DNA from: Terriglobia bacterium
GTDB taxonomy: Bacteria > Acidobacteriota > Terriglobia > Bryobacterales > Bryobacteraceae
Assembly: GCA_020073445.1 (NCBI GenBank)
Contig: JAIQFE010000016.1
Coordinates: 62,001 to 126,000 of the forward strand
Direction of reading: 5' to 3'
DNA: 64,000 bases
In this document: positions 41,641 to 49,692 of the stretch, in pieces
Layout: each line of letters starts with the position of its first letter
Numbering within the stretch: the stretch's first letter is position 1
The notes under the pieces: model-generated
Told to the model about the DNA's origin: nothing
The model's database searches: none
What the model saw: the letters and a program-made list of their open reading frames with translations, nothing else
Made by a program: the position numbers and the translations under genes

Positions 41641-42984
41641 ATGGCCCTGAAAACTTACGGCACCATGGCAGTCGATTGGGAGCAGCGGATCGATTTCGAT
41701 CGCCTCCGCAAGGAGAGGCTCGCCCGCGCGAAAGCGCTGTTGGCCAAGTCCGAAATGGGCGCGCTCCTGTGCTTCGACATGAACAATGTGCGCTACATCA
41801 CCGCGACGCACATCGGCACATGGGCGCAAGACAAAATCAGCCGCTTTACGCTGCTGCCCCAAAATGACGAGCCGATTCTGTGGGACTTCGGCTCGGCTGC
41901 CAAGCATCATCAGCTCAACTGCCCCTGGCTGGGCGAGCGATCCAGGGCCGGAATCTCATTGCTGCGCGGCGCGATGTCGCCGGAAATGGGACGCGCCGAG
42001 GACGTGGCCCGCAAGATCAAGATCGAGCTCGAGATGCGCGGACTGCACAAGCAGCCGCTAGGAATCGACGTGGTCGAGCCGCCAATTCTGTTCGCGTTAC
42101 AGAAGGAAGGCATCACCGTCGTCGACGGCCAGCAGCTCATGTCGGACGCGCGAGTCATCAAAACCCAGGACGAGATCTCACTGCTCAACACTTCGGCGAT
42201 GATGGTCGACGCGGCCTACGAAGAGCTGTACCGCGCCATGCGTCCGGGCTTCAGCGAAAATCAAGCCGTCGGTCTCGCGAGTAAAGTTCTATACGATCTG
42301 GGTTCGGAGTACGTCGAAGGCGTGAACGCGATTTCCGGCGAGCGTTGCAGCCCCCATCCGCACGTATTTTCCGATCGCGTGCTGCGTCCCGGCGACCCTG
42401 TGTATTACGACATTCTGCACTCCTACATGGGTTATCGCACCTGCTACTACCGGTCCTTCGCGATCGGCTATGGATCGCCCGCGCTGGTCGACGCGTATTC
42501 TCGCTGCCGTGACTATCTCGACGCCGCGATTTCGCTGATCCGGCCGGGCCGCAACACCGCGGAAATTGCCTCCGTTTGGCCCAAGGCGCAGGAATTCGGA
42601 TTCCCCAACGAAGAAGCGGCCTTCGCGCTGCAATTTGGCCACGGCATCGGTCTGGCGATTTGGGAAAAACCCGTGATCAGCCGCCTGGTTTCGCTGGAGC
42701 ATTCTTACGAACTGAAGCCCGGCATGGTGTTCGCGCTCGAAACCTTCTGGCCTTCGAAAGACGGCTGGAGCGCGGCACGCATCGAAGAAGAAATCGTCGT
42801 CACGGAGACGGGTCACGAAGTGATCACGCGATTCCCCGCCGAAAAACTTCTGGTCGCGGGAACGCAATACATCACCGTGGATGGACCGCTGCCCACTACG
42901 CGCGAGCACGATCCTGCACCCAGCAGCCGCATCGTCGAGATGGTCGAGGCTAGCGCGCGCACAGAAGCGGGAGCTTCGAGGTAA
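41641..42984 (+). CDS. M24-family (pita-bread fold) protein with altered metal site
   Basis: A 447-residue protein. An N-terminal creatinase-type domain (GALLCFDMNNVRYITATHIGTWA) precedes the pita-bread domain. Of the five M24 ligands, Asp257 (PVYYDILH), His334 (QFGHGIGLA), Glu367 (VFALETFW) and Glu382 (RIEEEIVV) are present, but the second Asp is Cys268 in GYRTCYYRSF. Peptidase activity is therefore doubtful. M24 proteins also include non-peptidases such as creatinase and the DMSP lyase DddP, which has similar length. Placement between E1 and E2 genes suggests it produces the complex's substrate. The family call is firm; the reaction is open. Confidence 0.82.
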   Translation: MALKTYGTMAVDWEQRIDFDRLRKERLARAKALLAKSEMGALLCFDMNNVRYITATHIGTWAQDKISRFTLLPQNDEPILWDFGSAAKHHQLNCPWLGERSRAGISLLRGAMSPEMGRAEDVARKIKIELEMRGLHKQPLGIDVVEPPILFALQKEGITVVDGQQLMSDARVIKTQDEISLLNTSAMMVDAAYEELYRAMRPGFSENQAVGLASKVLYDLGSEYVEGVNAISGERCSPHPHVFSDRVLRPGDPVYYDILHSYMGYRTCYYRSFAIGYGSPALVDAYSRCRDYLDAAISLIRPGRNTAEIASVWPKAQEFGFPNEEAAFALQFGHGIGLAIWEKPVISRLVSLEHSYELKPGMVFALETFWPSKDGWSAARIEEEIVVTETGHEVITRFPAEKLLVAGTQYITVDGPLPTTREHDPAPSSRIVEMVEASARTEAGASR

Positions 42985-44157
42985 ATGGCCATCAGCGTAG
43001 TGATGCCGGCCCTTGAGCTGGCTCAGGAAACCGGAAAAGTTCTGGTCTGGATCAAGAAGGAAGGCGACAGGGTCCTCAAGGGCGAACCGCTTCTCGAAAT
43101 CGAGACGGACAAAGTCTCCTTCGAGCTGGAGGCGCAAGCCGACGGCATCCTGGCGGGCGTTCGATCGCATGAGGGCGACGTGGTGCCTGTGGGCCAGATC
43201 ATCGCATGGCTCGTAGCGCCGGGCGAGCAGCCGCCCGCGGATTCCGATACCGCGTCACGAGGCATGGCGGAACAGGCTCGTCCCATGACCGCCGCGTCTG
43301 CTCCGCGTCCTGCTCCTGTTTCGCCGGCTGCGGAAAAACCGACCGAGGGCGGTCCGAGAATTTCGCCGAAAGCCCGCAGGATGGCCCAGGAGTTGGGCGT
43401 GGATATCAGCCGTATTGTCGGCACCGGTCCAGGCGGAACCATCAGCGGCGAGGACGTTCAGGCCGCGGCAGCAAAGCCCGCGCCTGCTCCAGCGGCTTCC
43501 GAATCCCTTAGCGCGATCGCGCGCTTGATGGCTGAGCGGACCACGCAAAGCTGGACCACCGTGCCGCACTTCTTCCTGGCGCGCGACATAGATGCCAGCG
43601 CACTGAACGCAGCTCGCGAGCAGCTCGGTCGGGATAAGTTCACGCACACGGATCTTCTGATCGCTCTCGTCGCCCGCACGCTGCTCCATCACCCCAAGAT
43701 GAACGCGAGTTGGACAGGCAGCGCGATCCGCCTCAACCCTGCCGTGAATATCTCGCTCGCGATTGCCGTGCCCGAGGGTGTAGTCGGCGCGGTGATCCCC
43801 AACGCGGCCACGATTGCCATCGCCGAAATCGCCACGCAGCGAAAAGACCTCGCCGAGCGAGCCAAATCCGGGCATTTGCGGCCCACCGACATCACCGGCG
43901 GCACATTCACCATCAGCAACCTGGGCATGTTCGGCGTCGACGCCTTCAGCGCCATCATCACGCCGCCGCAGGCCGCCGTTCTCGCCGTCGGACGAATCGC
44001 GGATCGCGTAGTTGCGGTTAACGGACAGCCTGCCGTGCGGCCGATGATGACCATCACGCTTTCCAGCGACCATCGCGTGGTGGATGGCGCGCAGGCCGCC
44101 GCGTTCTTGAACGATCTGGCCGTCGCGCTGGAAAAACCTCTTGAGAAGTTAGGATAA
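42985..44157 (+). CDS. Dihydrolipoamide acyltransferase E2 subunit
   Basis: A 390-residue E2. Residues 1-75 are a lipoyl domain with Lys43 in ETDKVSFELEA. An Ala/Pro-rich linker leads to an E3/E1-binding domain (RISPKARRMAQELGVDISRIVGTGPGGTISGEDV, about 129-162). The catalytic domain follows (TVPHFFLARDIDASAL, TGGTFTISNLGMFGVDAF, SSDHRVVDGAQAAAFL with the HxxxDG active site). It starts immediately after the M24 stop. With the two E1 genes it completes the core of a 2-oxoacid/acetoin dehydrogenase; the acyl group carried is unknown. Confidence 0.92.
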   Translation: MAISVVMPALELAQETGKVLVWIKKEGDRVLKGEPLLEIETDKVSFELEAQADGILAGVRSHEGDVVPVGQIIAWLVAPGEQPPADSDTASRGMAEQARPMTAASAPRPAPVSPAAEKPTEGGPRISPKARRMAQELGVDISRIVGTGPGGTISGEDVQAAAAKPAPAPAASESLSAIARLMAERTTQSWTTVPHFFLARDIDASALNAAREQLGRDKFTHTDLLIALVARTLLHHPKMNASWTGSAIRLNPAVNISLAIAVPEGVVGAVIPNAATIAIAEIATQRKDLAERAKSGHLRPTDITGGTFTISNLGMFGVDAFSAIITPPQAAVLAVGRIADRVVAVNGQPAVRPMMTITLSSDHRVVDGAQAAAFLNDLAVALEKPLEKLG

Positions 44158-44159
44158 CC

Positions 44160-45533
44160 ATGAGTTCCCCAAGCTTAGAAGACAAAATACGAACCGCCGG
44201 GAATCCGGTCGACCTGCTGCGTAACTCGCAAATTGGGCCCTACGCTTTTCCGGTGGTGCAGCACGAGTTCACGAACTGGCGCGATGAGCAGCGTTCCTGG
44301 CGCGAAACCTGCGCTTTGTTCGACCAGTCGCACCACATGACCGATCTGTATGTCGAGGGTCCCGATGCGCTCAAGGTGTTCTCCGACCTGGGCGTCAATA
44401 CGTTCAAGAATTTCAGGGTCAATCAAGCCAAGCAGTTTGTCGCGTGCAACCACGGCGGCTATGTGATCGGCGACGCAATTCTCTTTTATCTGGACGAGAA
44501 CAAATTCAATCTCGTCGGCCGTCCTCCCGCCGCGAATTGGGTTCAGTACCACGTCGAAACCGGTGGATATAAGGCCAAAGCGGAAAAAGACGAACGTTCC
44601 GCCGTCAATCAAGGCCGGCGCAAGGTTTTTCGATACCAGGTGCAAGGCCCCCACGCTCTCAAGGTCATGGAAAAGGTGACCGGCAAGCCTGCGCCGGACA
44701 TCCGCTTCTTCAACATGGAAACCCTCAAGATCGCGGGCCACGATGTGCGCGCCCTGCGGCATGGAATGGTCGGACAGCCGGGATGGGAACTGTTTGGTCC
44801 TTGGGAGCAAGGCGAAGAAGTCCGTGACGCGATCGTTGAGGCCGGCCAGGAGTTCGGGATCCGGCGAGTCGGCGCCCGCACGTACCCGACAAGCTGTCTC
44901 GAATCCGGTTGGATTCCGTCGCCGCTCCCTGCCGTATACACCGGCGATGAAATGAAGGCGTACCGTCAGTGGCTCAGCGCGAAGAGCTACGAGGCTATGG
45001 CGTCGCTCGGGGGCAGTTTCTACTCGAACGACATTACCGACTATTACCTGACCCCCTACGATCTGGGCTACGGACCGTTCGTCAAGTTCGATCACGATTT
45101 CGTGGGTCGCGCAGCCCTGGAGAAAATGGCTGACAACCAGAAGCGCAAGAAGGTAACGCTGGTCTGGAATGGCGAAGACATCAAGCGCGTCATGGGTTCC
45201 TTATTCCACGCAGGCGACATAGAGAAGTACATCGACCTGCCGTTGGCGAACTACTCGACGTTGCCATACGACAAAGTGTTGAAAGGCGGCAAGACGATCG
45301 GCGTCTCGACTTACACCGGTTACACATATAATGAACGCGCCATGATCTCGCTGGCGATGGTCGACGTTGAGCACAGCGATCCGGGTGTCGAGGTTACGTT
45401 AGTCTGGGGCGAGCAGGGGCGCGGTTCGTCGAAGCCCACGGTCGAGCGTCATCAGCAAGCCGAAATCCGCGCCACGATTGCCTCAGTGCCCTACGCCGAG
45501 GTTGCGCGGCTCGCCTATCGGCCCAAGAATTAA
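44160..45533 (+). CDS. LigM-like tetrahydrofolate-dependent O-demethylase (GcvT fold)
   Basis: A 457-residue protein of the aminomethyltransferase fold. Segments such as VDLLRNSQIGPYAFPVVQHEFTNWRDEQ, LFDQSHHMTDLYVEG, GRPPAANWVQYH, LESGWIPSPLPAVYTGD and YYLTPYDLGYGPFVKFDHDFVGR closely follow the Sphingobium LigM vanillate/3-O-methylgallate demethylase, of similar length (about 470). That enzyme moves an aryl O-methyl to tetrahydrofolate. The gene begins 2 nt after the E2 stop. A MetE-like methyltransferase and an MFS importer nearby support methyl-group catabolism. The methylated substrate here may differ from vanillate. Confidence 0.85.
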   Translation: MSSPSLEDKIRTAGNPVDLLRNSQIGPYAFPVVQHEFTNWRDEQRSWRETCALFDQSHHMTDLYVEGPDALKVFSDLGVNTFKNFRVNQAKQFVACNHGGYVIGDAILFYLDENKFNLVGRPPAANWVQYHVETGGYKAKAEKDERSAVNQGRRKVFRYQVQGPHALKVMEKVTGKPAPDIRFFNMETLKIAGHDVRALRHGMVGQPGWELFGPWEQGEEVRDAIVEAGQEFGIRRVGARTYPTSCLESGWIPSPLPAVYTGDEMKAYRQWLSAKSYEAMASLGGSFYSNDITDYYLTPYDLGYGPFVKFDHDFVGRAALEKMADNQKRKKVTLVWNGEDIKRVMGSLFHAGDIEKYIDLPLANYSTLPYDKVLKGGKTIGVSTYTGYTYNERAMISLAMVDVEHSDPGVEVTLVWGEQGRGSSKPTVERHQQAEIRATIASVPYAEVARLAYRPKN

Positions 45534-45549
45534 GATATCGGGAGGAACT

Positions 45550-45966
45550 ATGGCCTACATTTTCCACGAGGACGAACTGCCGAAGCTTGTGTCAGCCGTG
45601 CCCGGACGCGAGCGCACGTTTTTCGTCAACAAAGAGCTGACCAATATCGATGACATGCTGGCCGGAATCATGCGCTACAAGCAAGGCGCCGCCTCGCCGC
45701 TGCATCTTCACGAAAACTGCGAGCACTTCTACTTCATCATGGAAGGGAAGGGCAGCGTCGAAACTCCCGAGGGCATTCGCGACGTGAACCCGGGCGACAT
45801 GGTGTTCATCCCGGCCGAAGCGACGCATCGCTTGCGAGCCACCGAGTCGCCGCTATTCTACTTCGAGTTCCAGGCCCCTAATCGCTTCGTCACGACAATT
45901 CTCGACGGCACTCCGGAAGATCTGAAGTGGAATCGAGTCGATGGCCGCGTCTGGATCCAAACCTAA
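45550..45966 (+). CDS. Single-domain cupin protein
   Basis: From ATG 45550, preceded by GGAGG, the protein has 138 residues. The cupin motifs are SPLHLHENCEHFYFIMEGKGSVETPEG (two His and a Glu for metal) and GDMVFIPAEATHRLRA (third His). It is probably a small metal-dependent dioxygenase, isomerase or lyase, or a binding protein. It follows the LigM-like gene by 16 nt in the operon. Cupins commonly open catechol-type rings or act on small sulfonium or sugar compounds; which applies is unknown. Confidence 0.82.
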   Translation: MAYIFHEDELPKLVSAVPGRERTFFVNKELTNIDDMLAGIMRYKQGAASPLHLHENCEHFYFIMEGKGSVETPEGIRDVNPGDMVFIPAEATHRLRATESPLFYFEFQAPNRFVTTILDGTPEDLKWNRVDGRVWIQT

Positions 45967-45971
45967 ATCCC

Positions 45972-46316
45972 ATGCCCAAGACATTATTCATCGATACCAA
46001 CAAGCTTCCGCGCGTGAAGATGCCGGAGGGCGAGGCCACCGAGATCCTGAATGAGAAGCTCGCCGGCGCGAAGAACGTGCTGGGAACGCTGCGCTGGCTC
46101 AAGTCGGGCGAGAAGTACAAAACCGATGTGAGCGATAAACATCAGCTCCTGTACCTGATGGAAGGCAAGGGCAGCATCCACCTCGAGAACAAGGATCACC
46201 AAGTGTCAAAAGGCATGGGCGTCTACCTCGGACCGAAGGAAACGGCGACGTTTCAGGCCGCGGACGGATCTTCGCTGAAGATCTTCCATCTGGCGGTTCC
46301 GCAAATTCCGAAGTAA
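45972..46316 (+). CDS. Small cupin protein lacking the usual His pair
   Basis: From ATG 45972 the protein has 114 residues. The beta-strand pattern of a cupin is clear (HQLLYLMEGKGSIHLENKDHQVSKGMGVYLGPKETATFQAA), but motif 1 lacks the HxH pair, having SDKHQ instead, and motif 2 has no His after the Pro. It may be a non-metal partner of the cupin encoded 5 nt upstream. It is the last gene before a 90-bp-type repeat element, which may mark the operon's end. Confidence 0.7.
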   Translation: MPKTLFIDTNKLPRVKMPEGEATEILNEKLAGAKNVLGTLRWLKSGEKYKTDVSDKHQLLYLMEGKGSIHLENKDHQVSKGMGVYLGPKETATFQAADGSSLKIFHLAVPQIPK

Positions 46317-46317
46317 G

Positions 46318-46404
46318 AAAAGGGGACAGACTACTCTGTCCCTGCTGGAATGTCTGAATTCGGCTGCCAGCGTGGTAGTGGACAGAGCGGTCTGTCCACT
46401 CTCG
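46318..46404. repeat. Palindromic repeat element, copy 2 (about 87 bp)
   Basis: It begins AAAAGGGGACAGACTACTC, identical over its first bases to the element at 25517, and ends with the inverted counterpart AGTGGACAGAGCGGTCTGTCC. The centre is diverged between the copies. It lies between convergent genes and could form a strong hairpin acting as a two-way terminator. Confidence 0.8.
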
Positions 46405-46413
46405 TTTGATACT

Positions 46414-47574
46414 TCAGCCCCGCCCCCATAAACGAGCGGACGCGATATCCGCACCTTCCCGCAGCGACTTCAACTTCAACCACACCGCCGGCTCGATCAC
46501 CCACTCGCGCCCGGTGAACGTTCCGAATCCGCAATCCGCGCTGGCGATCACCCGTTCGCGATCGCCCACCACCGCCACCGCCTCCTGAATCCTTCGCGCG
46601 ACTACTTGCGGATGCTCCACGATATTCGTCGTCGTGTCGATCGTTCCCGGAATCAGCGCCATGTGATGCGGTAGCGGATGCCGCCGCAGCGCCTCATATT
46701 CATGCTGGTGCCGCGGGTTCGCGAATTCGATGCTTAGCGCTCCGACGTTCGCCTGATACAGCACCGGCAGGATCAGCTCCAGCGGGACGTCGTGGATGTG
46801 CGGGCCATCCCAGTTGCCCCAGCAGCAATGCAGCCGCACGCGATCGCGCGGGATGCCTTCGATCCCCTTATTGATCGCGGCGACGTGCGTCTCGGCGGCC
46901 TTCACGAAGTCGCTGTCCGACAAATCGCGATAAAACATCGAGCGGTCCATCGCCAGGTCGGGCGAATCGATCTGCAGCAGCAAGCCCGCCTTATGGATCG
47001 CCAGATATTCGTTGCGCATCTCGCGAGCGATCGCTTGGAGATAGGCCTCCTGCGAGTTGTAGAACGCATTCAGCATTGTGCTGGAGATAATACCGGGCGA
47101 GGGCGCCGTCATGAAGCACTCGGCGAAGTTCTTCGGTCCCGCCGCGCGCTGCAGCCGCGCGATTTCCAGCTCGATAGGCGCAGTGTCCAGATAATGCAGC
47201 TCGGCCCGCGCCTCGGGAGCGTTCTGCATCCGGCTGCGCTTGGGGAAACGCTGCATCAGGAGCGCGACCAGTTCTGGAAACTCCTCGAAATCGCGGCCGC
47301 GCCGGCGCTTCGATTCGCCCGCGAAGCCTGACATACGCTGCGGCACGTAAGTCTGGAAGCCGACCCGCTGCTGTTCGCCGTCATTGGCAATGTCGATGCC
47401 CGCCGAGGCTTGCTTGTCGACCACGCGGTGCACCGCGAGATCCATCTCGCGCGCAAGCTGGTCCTTGTCGATAATCTCGCCCTCCTCACGGCGAACAAGG
47501 AGATCGGACAAGGTTTCATTCCGCGGCAAGCTGCCGACGTGCGTCGTCAAAATGCGTTCTTTGCTCAGGATCAT
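46414..47574 (-). CDS. MetE-like cobalamin-independent methyltransferase (C-terminal domain form)
   Basis: From ATG 47574 the protein has 386 residues, about half of full MetE, and matches its catalytic domain. It opens MILSKERILTTHVGSLPR. Zinc ligands are visible as VRLHCCWGNW (His, Cys), SIEFANPRHQH (Glu) and ASADCGFGT (Cys). The family transfers methyl from methyl-folate or other donors to a thiol. Beside a LigM-like demethylase it could regenerate free tetrahydrofolate. The start overlaps the MFS gene by 4 nt. A much longer frame reaching 48867 is read-through over the MFS gene and is not used. Confidence 0.87.
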   Translation of the reverse strand: MILSKERILTTHVGSLPRNETLSDLLVRREEGEIIDKDQLAREMDLAVHRVVDKQASAGIDIANDGEQQRVGFQTYVPQRMSGFAGESKRRRGRDFEEFPELVALLMQRFPKRSRMQNAPEARAELHYLDTAPIELEIARLQRAAGPKNFAECFMTAPSPGIISSTMLNAFYNSQEAYLQAIAREMRNEYLAIHKAGLLLQIDSPDLAMDRSMFYRDLSDSDFVKAAETHVAAINKGIEGIPRDRVRLHCCWGNWDGPHIHDVPLELILPVLYQANVGALSIEFANPRHQHEYEALRRHPLPHHMALIPGTIDTTTNIVEHPQVVARRIQEAVAVVGDRERVIASADCGFGTFTGREWVIEPAVWLKLKSLREGADIASARLWGRG

Positions 47575-48794
47575 GTCAGGACTTTGCCCCGTGTTTCGGG
47601 CAGCAGAAACGCTGCAATAGCCATCGTTGCATACGCGAGGCCCGCGAAGAGTCCGATCGCCTCGCCCAGAGGAATCCGCGCCGACAAGAGCCCCACCAGG
47701 GTAGGAAACAGCGCACCCGTCGCCCGCCCGACGTTGTACGCGAAGCCTTGCCCGACCCCTCTCACGCGCGTTGGAAAGTGTTCGGTGAAGAACGGACCCA
47801 TCGCGCTGAATACGCCGGACGCAAAGAAACCCAGCGGGAATCCCAACACCAGCATGGCCGCGTCGCCGAACGGAAACATCGTGTAGGTCACGGCGACCAC
47901 ACCTGCCCCGATCGCGAACACCAAAAACGTCAGACGCCGCCCGATCTTGTCTGCCAGATAACCGCCGCTGAGATAACCGCAGAACGCTCCGGCGATCGAC
48001 ACGGCAAGATAGCCCGCCGAGTCCAGGACCGATAGCTTGCGCTCGGTGCGGAGAAAGGTCGGCAGCCAGGTGGTGACGGCGTAGTATCCGCCCTGCGCGC
48101 CCGTTCCCATCAATCCGCCCAGCACGGTGACTCGCAAAAGCGGCGGCCGGAAAATTTCCAGTGCCGATGGTTGGTCGCCCTGCGCGGCCAGCTTCGATCG
48201 CGATTCCAGATACACCGCGGGCTCCTCGACGTAGCGCCGCACGAAGAAAACCAGCAGTGCGGGCGCGATCCCGACCAGGAACAACACTCGCCAGGCCATC
48301 TCCGCGGGCAGCACGGAAAAGAACAACGCATACAGCAACGCAGCCGTGCCCCATCCCACCGCCCAACCCGCCTGCATCATGCCCAGCGCCTTCCCGCGAT
48401 GTTCCGGTCGAATCACTTCGCCCAACAGAACCGCTCCGGCCGCCCATTCGCCCCCGAATCCCAGTCCCATCAGCGCGCGCGCCGCGAACAACTGCTCGAA
48501 GTTCTGCGCCAGGCCCGATAGAAACGTGAACACCGCGAACCACAGGATCGCCACCTGCAGCGTCCGCACGCGGCCATAGCGATCCGCTAGCCAGCCCGCC
48601 AGCCATCCGCCCACGGCCGATACCAGCAGGGCCGCTGTTCCCAACTCTCCGGCTTGCGCCCGCGTGATGCCCCAGATCGCGATCAGCGTGGGAATCACGA
48701 AGCTGTAGAGCTGGACGTCCATCGCATCCAGAGCCCAGCCCCCCACGCATGCCGCGAACGCCCGGCGTTCTGTTTTGGTCAGATCGGATAACAA
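47571..48794 (-). CDS. MFS transporter, organic/aromatic acid symporter-like
   Basis: A 407-residue major facilitator protein with about 12 membrane helices. GGWALDAMDVQLYSFVIPTLI in helix 1 and motif A GWLADRYGRVRTL are like those of the aromatic acid or sialate proton symporters. GFGGEWAAGAVLLGE in helix 4 and a mid-protein cytoplasmic loop (EEPAVYLESRSKLAAQGDQPS) are also typical. It is upstream of and overlaps the MetE-like gene. It probably imports the methylated acid used by the neighbouring block; the substrate is inferred from family and context. Confidence 0.86.
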   Translation of the reverse strand: MLSDLTKTERRAFAACVGGWALDAMDVQLYSFVIPTLIAIWGITRAQAGELGTAALLVSAVGGWLAGWLADRYGRVRTLQVAILWFAVFTFLSGLAQNFEQLFAARALMGLGFGGEWAAGAVLLGEVIRPEHRGKALGMMQAGWAVGWGTAALLYALFFSVLPAEMAWRVLFLVGIAPALLVFFVRRYVEEPAVYLESRSKLAAQGDQPSALEIFRPPLLRVTVLGGLMGTGAQGGYYAVTTWLPTFLRTERKLSVLDSAGYLAVSIAGAFCGYLSGGYLADKIGRRLTFLVFAIGAGVVAVTYTMFPFGDAAMLVLGFPLGFFASGVFSAMGPFFTEHFPTRVRGVGQGFAYNVGRATGALFPTLVGLLSARIPLGEAIGLFAGLAYATMAIAAFLLPETRGKVLT

Positions 48795-48821
48795 CGGCGT
48801 GTTCCTGAGGAACTATCTTAC

Positions 48822-48859
48822 TGGGATATCGTGACCGGCTTGGGATATCATGACCGGCA
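48822..48859. repeat. Two tandem 19-bp repeats at the bicupin start
   Basis: TGGGATATCGTGACCGGCT (48822-48840) and TGGGATATCATGACCGGCA (48841-48859) differ at two positions. The second holds the start codon; the first holds a GTG at the same place but in another frame. Each contains the palindrome GATATC. Confidence 0.8.
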
Positions 48860-49692
48860 TGCACCACGTTTCAAGAATCGACGAATCCGCGGCCCGCACC
48901 CCGAAGCTTTACGAACAGCACAGCACCGGCTTCCGCCGCGTGACCTATGTCGATCGAGCCATGGGATCGGTTCACATGGGCGTAGGCATCGGTTACCTGG
49001 ATCCAGGCGGCGAGATCCAGTCGCATTTTCATTCCTTCGAAGAAAGCTTTTACATCCTGGAGGGTCACGTCACGCTTCAGATTGGGGACAAGAGCCACAC
49101 GCTGCAGCCGGGGCACTACGGCTTGATCCCCACCGGAGTCCATCACGAGTGGCGTCATGTTTGGAGCAACCCCAGCGACCGGCCGGCGAAATGGCTCGAA
49201 ATGCAGGCGCCCCAGCCTCGTCCGCTCGAGTATGGGCGGGACACGTTTTTCGGCAAAGCGCCCACTCCGCATGCGGAGGATACCCATGGGGGCCACTTCG
49301 ACGAATCCCAACTACCGCAGCCCGGTTCGCCTGCGCAGATGGAAGGATTCAATCCGACCACTGGCGTCGCCATCAAGATGTTCGTCGATCGCTCGTTTGG
49401 AGCGATCCATCAGTCGCTGTTCCTGATCCAGTACATGCCCGGCGCGAAGATCGATCCGCACGATCACACCTTCGAGGAGTCCTACCTGATTGTCAGCGGT
49501 CGCGTTCGCGCCACCGCTGATGGAAAGACTTACGACCTAGGTCCTGGCGATGTCATCTGGACCGGCGTAGGCTGCATCCACAGCTTTGAGAACGTGGGTG
49601 CCGAGCCGGTTCGCTGGATCGAGACGCAAGCGCCCCTGCCTCCGGCCAAGGAAGTATTTCGCTTCGAGCGCGATTGGGCGGCGAAATTTTAG
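48850..49692 (+). CDS. Bicupin protein
   Basis: A 280-residue protein with two cupin domains. Domain 1 (about 40-110) has GGEIQSHFHSFEESFYILEGHV and PTGVHHEW; domain 2 (about 190-255) has GAKIDPHDHTFEESYLIVSGRV and TGVGCIHSFEN. Both keep HxH, Glu and the later His, so both could bind metal. The layout resembles ureidoglycine aminohydrolase-like and gentisate-dioxygenase-like bicupins. It is divergent from the MFS/MetE-like pair and likely part of the same catabolic unit. The reaction cannot be assigned. Confidence 0.82.
   Translation: MTGMHHVSRIDESAARTPKLYEQHSTGFRRVTYVDRAMGSVHMGVGIGYLDPGGEIQSHFHSFEESFYILEGHVTLQIGDKSHTLQPGHYGLIPTGVHHEWRHVWSNPSDRPAKWLEMQAPQPRPLEYGRDTFFGKAPTPHAEDTHGGHFDESQLPQPGSPAQMEGFNPTTGVAIKMFVDRSFGAIHQSLFLIQYMPGAKIDPHDHTFEESYLIVSGRVRATADGKTYDLGPGDVIWTGVGCIHSFENVGAEPVRWIETQAPLPPAKEVFRFERDWAAKF

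Noticed and set aside
41641-42984. Xaa-Pro aminopeptidase as a firm call
   Set aside because: One of the metal-binding Asp residues is Cys and the context is catabolic, so peptidase activity is not assumed.
46414-48867. 817-residue minus-strand frame taken as one protein
   Set aside because: Only the part from 47574 down is MetE-like. The upstream half is out of frame with the MFS gene on the same strand and lacks protein-like motifs.
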